A stretch of DNA of 64,000 nucleotides from Neoceratodus forsteri (GCA_016271365.2 CM057456.1:614673501-614737500); one strand, 5' to 3'; positions 46,331 through 56,898 are shown, numbered from the stretch's first letter. A program made the numbers and translations. Notes: generated by a model from the letters alone, not told the origin.

Positions 46331-49190
46331 AAGCCCCACCGAAGGGGGTTGATTCATTGCACCCTAAGGGACAGAGTCCCTTAGCCCTCAGTGGGTGACA
46401 CACTAAGGGGGGGAACCTTCCGGGCCTGATGAGGCCCGAGAGTGGGGAGAGCGAGACGGGTCCCCGAAGGGGAAGGAAGCTGCCCGACAAACGCCATCTC
46501 GCCCCTACAGGAAAAGAGATAGGTTCCCTGGCGAAGCGAGCAAATCACCCACGCCGGCCAAGGGTGACAACTGGAAAGGCGGCTACGCCGATCTCCTGGT
46601 GCAGAACGCTGTCCCTACGACCCTGGTAGTTACCTCATTGGCATCGTGAAGATGCCCTTGCTTGGTGCCTTGCTAGCTCCAGGCCGCATGCAGAGAGCGC
46701 TGGCGGCTTGCCTGGTTTGCTCCGAAGTCAGGCAAAGCAGCTAGGATTTGACCTAGCTGACCACAAGAACCTGTTGTAGGCTGCATAGTGCCTGATGAGC
46801 AGAGATGAGAGAAGCAACCTGCAGAGTAGAAGGTCCTCCTCCCCAGAAGTCAAAATCCAAGGAGTCTTGATCTGGGGCCAGTCACAGTGGAGGGCGCTAA
46901 GCCCATCAGGGTGTCCAGGTGCGCCAATCCGACTGCGGATGAGGCATAGAACCTGAGACTGGGAGCACAATATCTCTGGCTGAGGTCCCTAGGGCAGGAA
47001 CTCCAGGAAGGGCCTCTGCCAGAAACGCATGGACGCCCCAAAGGGAGAGGCCAGGCGGCACCACAAGGGTGGCCGCCTCCAAATCGCCTAGAAAGGCATG
47101 CGCCGCATGCTCAGGATTGCTCACAGACAGGGGAGAAAGGTGAAGGTCCTCCATCATCCTCACTAGGAAACGCTGATACTCAGAGAGATCAGCGGCAGGA
47201 CAGATATGGACAGATGGTTCCTCTCCCCCAGAAGAGGAGGATGAGGAGCTGGAGGTCACCATGCATTCTGAGGGTGGCTGCACGGGGGGAGGTTGAAAAA
47301 CCTGGCTGTCCATGGCCCTCAACATAGGCAGGGAACCAAGCAGCCACCGCTCTGAACTACTCCCAGGTGAGAGGGCCGCTAGGACCAAAAATGCCTGGGA
47401 GTGCTGGAGAATGTGGCAGAGGGATAGGGGCAGAGCCGAGAGAAGATGTCGGCTGACCTCTGCCAGGGCTAGGGAGTGGACCAAAGACACCCGAGGAGGG
47501 TGTCCCGGAAGACTCCACAGCCGACAGCTGTACAACCACGTTGGTACTGCCAAGGCTGCGCCCAGAAGAATCCCCCCAGTGAGGCGACCGGGGCCGTATA
47601 GGTCCAGAAGGACGGTCCCCTGCCTCCAAAAATGGGACCCTCAAGGAACCGGAAGGGGAAGGGCGGAAGTCCGCACTGCGGCTTCGTCCAGGGCCCAGGT
47701 GGACCCCCAGAGAAAGGCCGACGCCACGACCCCACATCCCCACCCCTCAGAGTCCGAGAGGGTCCTGGTCCCGAGAGGGCCAGCCTCAGTAGCTGGCAGC
47801 TCTGGGCTGCCCCCAGGGGAGACCCAGGAGCAGCACCCTCCCTCCTGCAGGCTTCTCGATGGGCCCCAAAGTTGGGCGATCGAGACACTACCTGAGGGGG
47901 TACCACCGCCGAGGGTAGAGGAACCCCTGGTCAGGTTGCATGGCAATGGTGGCACACACCACAGCCTGCTGGTCAGTACCACTGACCCTAACCTCGAACT
48001 ACCTGACGCCTCAGAAGGGGCTGGCTATGACTCGCTGGGAGACTGCTGGCTCGCCTCCGCAGACAACCCCATGTGACTGCCCGTCCGCTCGAGCTCGACT
48101 GACGAGGAAGAGTCTGAGGCCCTAAGCCAAACGGGTAGGAGGGCGGGAAGGCAACCTTACCAAGGCCCGCAGTCAGAGCAGTGGCCGAGGTGGCACCCAT
48201 GTTCTCCACAGCCCGAAAGCGGGCTGGCAGAAAGCGCCAGGGCGCCGGGTTAAAGGTCCATAGTTAGGTTAGCCGCTGGCGCCTGGTTAAGTCCACTGGC
48301 ACCGGGGCGGTACCAGGGACAGAGACGGCGCCGACGGCAGCCCCAGCTACTTACCCGGCGCCGATGACACTGTTAGGTTTCTCTGGCGCCGCGAAAGCGC
48401 ACCGAGGACCGGCGGCGCAACAGCTCGGGGCGGGCTCGCGCCGACGACACCACCAGACCCGAAGCGGTGCAGACGGGTTTGAAGGCGGATTCGTGCTGAA
48501 CACGACACCACTAGGCCCCTCGGCGCCACGAAGCGCACAGAGAGCACCAACGGCGCCGAGGACGACACCAACTGACGACGCCGGAGGCCCCACGGCGCCT
48601 GCTCAACCTCGCACCGCGAGACAAGACAAAAGACGATGCCGAATCCAGGTCACGGCTCCATGCAGCAGCGCCAGCGCCGAGAGATCCCACGGCACTGCCG
48701 AACGGGCGCCAGGCGGCCCCGACGGCGGCCGACCCGGCCTTCCGACCACGAAGCGACACTGGGAGCTTTCACTCAAGGGGCGATTGCTGTAGCGGGCGCC
48801 CCGCCTGCCTCCCGGGGAAGCGGACAGGCCTCTCGCGCTGCGGGGAGGAGCCTCTACCAAGGCCAGGCTACTAGTAGCCGAGGCTCCTCCTTCTCGGCTC
48901 AGATAGAACCGGAGAGGACCGGAGGAAAGGCCGAGAGAGTGCGGCTTAGCCCGGCCGTAAAGAACCCTTCCCCAAAAGTCGGAGTCTCGCCCCACTTTAA
49001 ACACGTGCTGTTCAAGCACGCGCGGTCCATGGAGAAGCAGGCCGTGACGATCCATGTCGTGAAGCCGGCCAAGACATCACGACACCGGGTCATGCTGGTC
49101 GGTAATGGAATACCTATGGAACAGACGGGCACAGACACATAGGGGCCGACCACTTTGAAAACTTCTTGCCCTCCCACCGAGACACCCACC
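46331..49190 (-). pseudogene. D11 Gag-like protein
   Basis: C-terminal half in good order: PAADLSEYQRFLVRMMEDL near 47135-47200, LTWE-type sequence near 47360 and the YAAYNRFLWS core near 46770. The N-terminal Cys-rich module (about 49000-49140) is split by frameshifts but still shows HGLLLHGPRVLEQHVFKVG. A GC-rich Ala/Arg/Pro linker occupies 48240-48800. No enzyme sequence. Confidence 0.78.
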
Positions 49191-49369
49191 TACAGAAAAA
49201 CACCAAAAACAGACTTCGACGTCGCAAACTTTAAATAAAAAGGAAAGATCTTAACGGCGACGCCGAAAGGGAGGCAGAACCCAGAACTAGCAGGTAACTG
49301 ACGGACTGTCGAGCTTAACGAAAAGGCGTAAGGCCTAAAATTTTTCTTCAATGTTTTTCTTCAGTTGGC

Positions 49370-49599
49370 TTCGAGGCGACCTCGGCGGGCGGAGGCGAAG
49401 AACTGGAAGAAGGCAGGCGGTCGGCCGCAGCCTAGCGGCTAATCCTCGGCGCCACGTAGACGTCAGCCTCGAGGGCGGCGCCGATGCTGCGTCAGCTCCG
49501 CCTATCCTTAAAAAAAAAAAAAAAGGCTCCCGCGGGGTCCTGATCTCCAGCCAGTACCCATCTGTGATGAATGGTGAAGACTGACACAGATAAAATATG
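49370..49599 (-). repeat. D11 left ITR
   Basis: Contains gaagaactggaagaaggcag, tagcggctaatcctcggcg, a 14-base A run at about 49510-49523, catctgtgatgaatggtg and the end gacacagataaaatatg. Confidence 0.92.
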
Positions 49600-49881
49600 G
49601 CAGCTGCTTGGGCCCTCTCAGAAGAGGGTACCCTCTCCCAAATCCTGGAGCTATCACCCCTAGGGGATCCCAGGCCACTTCTAGCCATGGCCCCATGATT
49701 GACGTGCTCCAGGGACTCATTAAGGCAGAACACTGGGCTGCACACCTTGGTCTACAGAGTTCCGATTCAAGAATCGGCTGCCAGTCCGGGTCCACCTCTG
49801 AGTCATCCTCCTCCAGAGGAGTCGAGCAGAGTGACTCCAGAGAGACAACCCCCGAAACATCTCCCAACGACGGCACCGAGA
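49600..49881 (-). pseudogene. D10 gag, middle piece between two insertions
   Basis: The minus strand carries LEEDDSEVDPDWQP (about 49780-49825), equivalent to DDSDVDPS of D5 and D7. This identifies the 282 bp as gag rather than spacer and ties it to the flanking D10 pieces. Confidence 0.82.
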
Positions 49882-50120
49882 AATGGAAATTAGGTATCTA
49901 CCGTAATGCTTGATCTTCTTGGACGAAGTCTCCACCACTCATTCACACTAATGGGAACTATGCCGGAGGTGCTAGGACCCAGCAGAAGCAAACTTTTTGC
50001 AGGAGGGCCAGCGCCAGAGATGGAGCCGCGAGGAGCGGCGCCATGAGCCTATGCTCGTGCGGCAATAACTATCTCAGCATCGACCCTCCAACCACCTCAG
50101 TACCTTTTTTCCCCCAAGGA
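49882..50120 (-). repeat. D12 right ITR
   Basis: Core ggtatctaccgtaatgcttg, gtctccaccactcattcaca, agatggagccgcgaggagcg and caaccacctcagtac. Its partner is 55430-55710. Confidence 0.9.
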
Positions 50121-50284
50121 GGTGCAGCGTAACTAACCGAGGAGGATAGCCTAACCAAAAACCAGACATAAGACAGTCTGGAAGACCTGTATAAGAAGGG
50201 TCAAGAAAGAAGTCTTCACAGCCTAAAGATTGAGGGAGTGAAAACCAACAACAGAGGTGAGCTCGGGAGATGGTGGGTGGGACG

Positions 50285-50400
50285 TGTGAATGAGTGGTGG
50301 ACACTTCGTCCAAGAAGATCAAGAATTACGGTAGGTACGTAATTTCCATATCTTCCTGGACATAAAGTCTCCAACACTCATTCACACAAATGGGAGAGTA
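50285..50400 (-). repeat. D12 internal complementary region
   Basis: The half gaatgagtggtggacacttc with gatcaagaattacggtaggt complements the right end. The half tatcttcctggacataaag with aacactcattcacac complements the left end. The central ggtaggtacgtaattt is shared with the gag-only elements. Confidence 0.92.
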
Positions 50401-50404
50401 CCGA

Positions 50405-51610
50405 GCTAATAATCCAAGTGGGCGGCAGGAGAGACTAAGAGCTCACAGATTTAGGACAGAAGTCCATTAAGGATGGTTCTGCCAGACAAAACATGTCGCC
50501 TAGCATGGACATCTAGGGCACAGTGTTTGACGAAAGCATGCACTGAGCTCCAGGTGGCTGCACTGCAAGTATCTGCAATGGGCACGTTGCAGATTTCTGC
50601 CAGGGATGCCGCGACCGCTCTAGCAGAGTGGTGTACACTCTGCCTTCCAGCTTAACCTGCACCATGGAATAACAGTGGCAAAGGCATGCCACCAGCCATG
50701 CTGAAATGCATCTGACAGCGACAGGTTGACCCAGCCGGTCTCGCTGAAGGAAACAAACAGTTGTTGGCTTATGAAAATCTTTTGTCCTATCTAAATAGAA
50801 ACACAAAGCTCTTTTGTCGTCCAAAGAATGAAGAGAACGCCTTCCTTCATTTTGGAAGTTCGCAAAGTAAGTAGAGAGGATCAAAGGTTGGTTTAGATGG
50901 AATTCTGAAACAACCTTAGGGAGAAACCTAGGATGGGTCCTAAGAACTACTGTCTTTATGAAACACAGTATACGGCGGGTCTGTGAGCAAGGCATGTTAT
51001 TTCAGAGACCCTGTAGGCCAAGGTAAAGGCCACCAAGGCCGCTTTCCAAGTGAGGAATTTCAACTCACAGGTAGCTAGAGGCTCGAAAGGTTTCCGAATG
51101 AGCATGTCTAGCACAAGGTTAATGTCCCAGGCTGCAACTGGACGTCTCATGGGAGGTCTGGTATGCAGAATTCCCTTAAGGAACCTCTTAACCACGGTTA
51201 ACTGAGCCAGTGACAAGGAAAGTACTGGCTCATGATACGCTGAAATTGCACAAAGGTGAACCTTGACTGTAGAGTATTGCAGACCTGAATTTGAGAGGTC
51301 CAAAAGGTACTCTAGAACTTTATTTGGTGGGCAGGAAAAGGATTCAAAAGGTTTTGACACCAGAGCGAAAAACTTCCATTTGGCTGTGTAAGTTTTCCTA
51401 GTGGCTGGCTTGCGCGCAGCCAGAAGAATATCTGAAACTTTGCGGGAGACATTGAACCTGTTCACTTCTATCTCTTCAGGAGCCAAGTGTGAAGGTGAAG
51501 CAATCTCAGATTGGGATGGACCACAGGCCCCTGAGTCAGAAAGTTCGTCTGAAGGGGAAGTGGTTTCAGAGGGGTTTCTGATATCCTGTTGAGTACCGGA
51601 AACCATATCT
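50405..51610 (-). pseudogene. D12 tyrosine recombinase
   Basis: The frame at 50956-51606 carries the N-terminal SAM-like domain (RKVSDILLAARKPATRKTY, TVKVHLCAISAYH) and the first catalytic Arg (LAYRVSEI). After a frameshift the C-terminal part reads HHSARAVAAS (H-x-x-R) and, in the same phase, ATWSSVHAFVKHCALD. Here the expected Tyr nucleophile of KHY is Cys (tgt for tat). DIRS recombinases integrate the circular DNA. This copy would need a frame correction and a Tyr, so it is inactive. Confidence 0.85.
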
Positions 51611-51681
51611 GCCGAGGCCAGAAGGGAGCAATGAGAACCATTTTGCTCCCATAGGACTCAAACTTGAGAAGTCCCTCTGAA

Positions 51682-53331
51682 TTAGAGGAAGAGGCGGAAA
51701 GGCGATAGAAGGTGTTTGTCTACTGCAGCCTGAATGCATCCTGACAGAAAATGCCAGGCCCTGGATTTCTGGAGTAAAAGAGAGGCAGTTTTGTGTTGAG
51801 TGGGGATGCAAAAAGGTCCAGGTCTGGAGTTCCCCACTCTGCGAATAGTGACTGAACTACGGTTGAGTTGAGACCATTCGTGAGGATCTGTCTCTGTTCT
51901 GCTGAGATGGTCTGCCAGTTCGTTCTGCACTCCCGGCAGGTAGGCCGCTTGAATTACAGCCTTGTGCTCCAAGCACCATTCCCACACTCTCATCGCTTCT
52001 CTGCATAAGGGATAAGAGTGAGCCCCGCCTTGCTTGTTGATGTAATACATCACTGCTTTGTTGTCCATTTGAAGGAGAATGTTCTTGTGACAGAGAATGT
52101 CCTTCAAAGCCCGGACTGCATAAAGGACGGCTCTCATTTCTAAGACATTTATGTGAAGCTGGGACTCGTCCCGAGTCCACGTACCTTGAGTGTGGAGAGT
52201 CAGACAGTGAGCTCCCCACCCCATCAGGGACGCGTCCGTGGTAATGGAAATCTGATGATCCAGAGGAGCAAAGGGATACCCTTCCAGAAGATTGTCCTCT
52301 TGCGACCACCAGGTGAGTGACTTCTTCAGAGGTTCTGTCACCTTGATGAGAAAGGACTGAGGGTGAGTGGTTGGGGACCACTGAGTACTGAGCATCCATT
52401 GAGAGGTTCTCATTTGAAGGCGTGCTAGGGGTACAGTGAACACCGAGGATGCCATGAGACCTAGCATCTGTTGCATCGAGATAGCTCAAACTGAGCTGTT
52501 CTGTCTGATGTATTGGGCCATCTGTAGGATATCACTCCTTCTGTCCTCTGGTAGAAACGCTTTCGCAGAGGAGGTGTCCAGAAAATTTCCTATGAAAAGG
52601 AGCCTTTGGGAGGGCTGCAGCTGTGATTTCTTGAGGTTTAGCAGGACTCCCGTGGACGTGAGAAAGTCTGAGGCCGTGGCAATGGCGTCAAGAGTTCCTT
52701 GCCTGGAAGGGCTCGCTAGAAGCCAGTCGTCCAGATATGGGAACACTTGTATTCCGACTTTTCTGAGATGCGCTGCGAGAACTGCACAACACTTTGTAAA
52801 AACTTGCAGCGCCGAGGACAGCCCAAAGGGCAGGACTCTGAACTGATAATGCTGTCCAAAAGCCACAAACCTTAGGTATTTGCAATGCTTTGGATGAATA
52901 GGAATATGTTGGCAAGCATCCTGCATGTCCAGGGAGGCTAACCAGTCGTGTTGATGAAGCAAGGGTAACAGGGTCCCTACTGATATCATCTTGAATTTCT
53001 CTTTGGGAAGAAACTTGTTTAATTTTCTGAGGACCAAAATGAGGCGAATGCCCCCGGTTTTCTTTGGAACTAGAAAGTAATGGCCGTAGAACCCTGTGTT
53101 CCGTTGATCCATCGGAACTACTTCCACTGCCCTGTTGTTCAGAAGGCCTCGTATTTTGGAGGCAAGAAGCTCTGACTGAAGAATTGACAGCTTTGGCTGC
53201 CGTTTGGGGAGACAATACAGAGGGTTCTCCAAAAAACTGAGGGAATATCCCTCGCGGATTATCCGAAGGACCCATTTGCCCGAAGTTATGGACTTCCACT
53301 GGTTGTAGAATTGAGTCAAGATAACCTCCAC
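51682..53331 (-). pseudogene. D12 reverse transcriptase-RNase H, one in-frame stop
   Basis: A single frame runs from 53331 to 51682 with one TGA at about 52483-52485 between the RT and RNase H parts. RT shows LDMQDACQHIPI (motif A), LPFGLSSALQVF (motif B) and FPYLDDWLLA (catalytic YLDD). RNase H has TTDASLMGWG, LEMRAVLYAV, LQMDNKAVMYYINKQGGA and LPGVQNELADHLSR, where the last acidic position reads Gln-Asn. A frameshift after VTIRRVG changes the tail. The lone stop may be decay or, less likely, readthrough. Confidence 0.88.
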
Positions 53332-53399
53332 GCTAAAAGTCCCTCGGACAGCTGAGGTGGGACTTGGATAGAAACTCAGAAGGCAGCGCTGGTGCTGTG

Positions 53400-55310
53400 G
53401 GTCCTTGTGCCTTCTGTTGCGTTTTCTTTGAGGCTGAGGGGCTTGATTTTTATTAAAACCTCCTCTACCTTTGCCTTGAAAGGACTGACGGTTATGAAAC
53501 TGGTGTTTGTTAACACCCCCTCGAGAGGGGGGGAGGCGGTCGAGTCAATTTATTGGCAGATCTAGTCTTTTGTGTGGCCTCCAGAGCCTGTTCTACTTGC
53601 GGGTCGAAGAGATACACACCATCGAAGGGCAACACCATGACCTGTTGCTGGGCACCATTTGTGAAACCTGAAGTGCGCCGCCAGGAATGGAGGCGGGTAC
53701 AAATGCCTGCCGCCGCTGCTCGGGAGGCAGTATCGAAGGCGTCCATAGCTGCTTTAACCTGTTGGTTGATGGACTCGATGCCCCGGTTATGGTTTGAAGA
53801 AGCTCTGAATTAGTATCCGACTTTGGTAGAGCTTCAACCATTTGTTTGAGCGAATGCCAAAGAATATACTCATATTCAGAGAAATAGCCCTGGTAGCTGG
53901 TGATACGCATACCCAGAATGGATGCAGCAAAGATTCTCTTACCTAAAGTATCTATCTTACAAGATTCTTGTTTATAGGTTGAGCTGTAGTAGTCTGAGGA
54001 AGGCGACCTTATCATTCTCTGCCAAGACTATAGTAGGGTCCCCAAAGGCTTGGGAGGCCAAAATGGGTCGATCCTTGGGAGCAGCATACTTCCTATCTAT
54101 GGACATAGCACACAGAAGGAATGAGAGCAGGATTATTCCATACCATTTGAGAAAGCTTCTCAAAGGAGGTTTGTACCAGGGGAGTTAAATCCATAGGGAT
54201 GTCTGGAACATGAAGGTACTGGAGTCTTAAAAGCTTCCCAGGATCGATGTCCATAGTCTGGAGAGAAAGAGTGGAGTTCAAATTTTTCAGCAGAGAACTA
54301 AATGACAGGTCCTCGACCACAGGCTCTGTAACAGGATTAGATCCTGCTCCTTCCACATCATCACCCAGTCTAAGATCTGGGTCAGGCTCAATATCATCTC
54401 CTGACAGTCCAGGAGGGACTGCATGGACAGGAAAGGATTGAAAATCAGCAGAAAAGAGGAAGGAAAAGAAATCAGAGGCAGTCGACCTGAAGATTGGTAG
54501 AAGAAAGCCCGGCCTCGGCCTCGAGGCTGCAGACAAAGTGAGCGGCACAGTACACAGTGCCGCAAGGCACTGGCGCGAAAATCAGCGGTGCCGAAAAGCT
54601 GTATGGCGCGAAGACGGCACGAAAGGCACAATGGCGGCGAGGACAGCGCTGAAATGGCACCAAGCGACCCACCGATGCCGACGGCACTGAAACCAACCCA
54701 GGGCCCCGAAATTTGAATTTGAGGAAAAAGTAAGAATACCAGGAGACAGAGGCATCTTGTGGCCCCTGCTGCCGCAGCCATGTGATGAGGGAAAACACAT
54801 GAGCATGGAGTCGATGGCACCAAAAAGGGTGTAGCGAGACTAGGGAGGCCCAATCGCCCTGCCCGATCCCCCAAAAAGCCTGAGGGCCCCAGAGTGACAG
54901 GGCCAGGCAACTGGACCAGCCTCCGAGCCCATTGCTCTATAAGAGCAGCCCACTGATGAAACTCCTTATCGGAAGCCCTACCAGAAAGCGGGGGAGGGCT
55001 CCCATATCGAAGAGGTCAGAGACCAGAACCAGAAACTAGCGACTCTGAATGAGGAGACCGACAACTGATCCCAATGACCGATCATCGACACGCAGACACA
55101 TCAGAAGGCAACCTCGAGTGATGCCTTCTCTTTTTGACCTCTGGGTGAAGAAGAGCTTGAGGCTGAGCGTGTCGAGAATGGGACCATTTACTTTTATGCT
55201 TCGGTGGGACCGCCCATCCCTCGGCACTGAATGCGTCCGTTGTGTCAGACTCCCCTTCAGAGAAGGTGGCAGACGGACAGCCACAACTGACAGCTTTTCA
55301 TCTGAAGTCT
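53400..55310 (-). pseudogene. D12 gag
   Basis: The C-terminal frame 53510-53746 has MDAFDTASRAAAAGICTRL and VLPFDGVYLFDPQVEQAL. 53593-54015 has GKRIFAASILGMR and GYFSEYEYILWHSLKQM, the conserved Gag core. 54093-54548 shows DIPMDLTPLVQTSFEKL and an acidic DDIEPDPDLRLGDD. The N-terminal part (to about 55310) is Ser/Pro-rich. Frameshifts divide it into three or four pieces. Confidence 0.8.
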
Positions 55311-55429
55311 CCCTGTCGTCACCTGACTACGCCATGGTCGACTCCGGCAATGTAGGCTGAGACTTCTTTCTCTGATAAGAATAAATTATCGTAAGCGGTA
55401 CTTTATTCGAAAAATACTACAAAATAATA

Positions 55430-55710
55430 AACTGAAAACTATGCCTCTAGTTTGAAGTTCGACTCCCGGCGGGCAAGCAACGTAATCACTGAAGCGCACT
55501 TGACAGTGGCAAAAAAAGGAACTGAGGCGGTTGGAGGGTCGTCGGCGAGATAGTCATTGCTGCACGAGAAGAGGCTCGCGGCGCCGCTCCTCGCAGCTCC
55601 ACATCTCTGGCGCCGGCCCTCCTGCAAAATATTTGCTCCGCTGGGTCCTAGTGCCTCAGGTAGTTCCCATTAGTATGAATGAGTGGTGGAGACTTTATGT
55701 CCAGGAAGAT
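55430..55710 (-). repeat. D12 left ITR
   Basis: Contains gaactgaggcggttggaggg, ctgggtcctagtgcctcagg, gaatgagtggtggagacttt and terminal gtccaggaagat. D10 gag resumes at 55711. Confidence 0.9.
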
Positions 55711-56265
55711 CGGCACCGCCGAGTCCTCAGCCTCGCGGAATATGTCTGAGTCCCCGCGCCAAAGAACACAGAGCCACCGCCAGCAGCATGAGGTCCACCG
55801 CCCCGCAACTGGGGCCGTAACATTGGGGAGCCTGCACCTCCGTGGAGGTGACTGCTGGGACAGTGCCAGTGATGAGACCCCGGGAGGAATCACACCACTC
55901 CTCCGGCACCGAAGAAGAAACCTCCGCTTTGGCAAGGCTGGAAGTGGAGGTCTCCTCCTCACCGGGCTGTATAGACCCGGGAGGGAACCCGGAGAAAGTG
56001 TCAAGAGATCTGGCCTGGGAGGCCCACAGGCAACGTCGTTCTCCAAAAATCAGCGGAGCCCTGCCGATCTTAAACGTGGATTTCCAGTACACAGCTGTCC
56101 ATGGGAAAACAGGCGCTGCAGTGATCCATATCATGGTTGAGTCCCAAGCACAGAAGGCAAACATCATGTCGATCCGTGACTGAGAACTGCCGTCCACAGG
56201 GGCACTGACGCATAGTGGCATGGCCCGCCTTGGATTTATGCTTGGCCCCGAATCGGGACATGATG
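55711..56265 (-). pseudogene. D10 gag, N-terminal part
   Basis: Starts near 56261 (MSRFGAKHKSKAGHATMRQ) and contains CGRQFSVTDRHDVCLLCLG and then CSACFPMDSCVLE. This is the best-preserved copy of the Cys-rich N-terminal motif in the window. It runs into the D12 junction at 55711. Confidence 0.85.
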
Positions 56266-56404
56266 CGAACAAATTCACAATAACAGCCAAAGATCCTGGT
56301 GCCGTCAAAAATATAAAAAAGAACGGTTTTACCGGGTTAACAGTATCGGCATGAAGAAGCGGTGTCGAAACAAGGCTTAACGGCATAGCAAACTTCTGAA
56401 CTCA

Positions 56405-56606
56405 CGCAGCAGGTGCAGCCTCGATGGCGGGAAAAACAGAACTGGGATGGAGGAGGAGTCTGTGGTGCCTAACAGCCAGCCCTCACGCACCACTCGGTGT
56501 GTCACTCTCATGGGCGGTGCCGTTGGCGCAGCTCCTCCCCTCAAAAAAAACCACACAACTCCGTGGCAATAAGCCTCTTACACCAGCAGTAATGAATGGT
56601 GAAGAT
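56405..56606 (-). repeat. D10 left ITR
   Basis: Contains cagaactgggatggaggagg, ctcatgggcggtgccg, an A run and accagcagtaatgaatggtg. It ends at gaagat, without the acaaggaagat-like terminus of sister copies. Confidence 0.85.
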
Positions 56607-56614
56607 TTGCTACC

Positions 56615-56860
56615 AGTCCCCCAAAAGTCTGGGAGTACTGCAGCATTCCATATATTCCACTAGCACAAAGCAGTTGGAACGGGTCATGTGACAAACAAGG
56701 GACACCTACATGAAGCACAATGTGCTCAAGCAGTACAACTTAGCCAGATCTAAAACATGGTTGCCATCAACATCACCTACCCTATAAGGGAATAAGCAGG
56801 CCCGCTCCCTCCTCAGTTCTTTCCCACAGAGACACACGGAGCACAGCCCTGGCCAAGGGG
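56615..56860 (-). repeat. D13 right ITR, outer end missing
   Basis: The run ggtcatgtgac, a Pro-codon-rich part and ctcagttctttcccacagag match the D14 right ITR (ggtgactgg, ccccagttctttccatacag at 58630). Its outer 50 or so bases, predicted by the ICR, are absent. Confidence 0.6.
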
Positions 56861-56864
56861 GACT

Positions 56865-56868
<4 letters not shown>

Positions 56869-56897
<29 letters not shown>
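56869..56897 (+). repeat. (GA)n microsatellite
   Basis: About fourteen GA dinucleotides between right ITR and ICR of D13. D14 has only a short gagagaagg at the equivalent place. Confidence 0.95.

Positions 56898-56898
<1 letters not shown>

Larger units (their letters stand above)
45380..49599 (-). mobile_element. D11: gag-only DIRS-like element, type b, inside D10
   Basis: A complete 4.22 kb copy with right ITR 45380-45610, spacer 45611-46224, ICR 46225-46330, Gag-like region and left ITR 49370-49599. Gag sequence of D10 abuts both ends. The circle junction recorded in the ICR (acgtaattttcat/tatatctta region) predicts the ends aaaattacgtacc and gataaaatatg seen here. Confidence 0.93.
49882..55710 (-). 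mobile_element. D12: DIRS-like retrotransposon, family I, inside D10
   Basis: The only uninterrupted full-length family I copy: 5829 bp with right ITR (49882-50120), ICR (50285-50400), YR, RT-RH, gag and left ITR (55430-55710). D10 gag flanks it on both sides. An eight-base word cggcaccg occurs just before and just after the element (49871-49878 and 55711-55718). Its RT-RH frame is nearly clean, so it looks younger than D1-D3. Confidence 0.93.
42459..56606 (-). mobile_element. D10: gag-only DIRS-like element, type a, interrupted by D11 and D12
   Basis: The right ITR (42459-42695), spacer, ICR (43725-43825) and gag C-terminus lie left of D11. A 282 bp gag piece (49600-49881) lies between D11 and D12, and the gag N-terminus and left ITR (to 56606) lie right of D12. 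The three pieces keep the gag order of D7. Their summed length, about 4.1 kb, equals that of intact relatives. The last dozen bases of the left terminus are missing where it meets D13. Confidence 0.9.

Noticed and set aside
47312..48076. Plus-strand open frame of 254 codons
   Set aside because: Antisense to the D11 Gag-like region, in GC-rich sequence where stops are rare. The minus strand carries the conserved EYQRFL block nearby.
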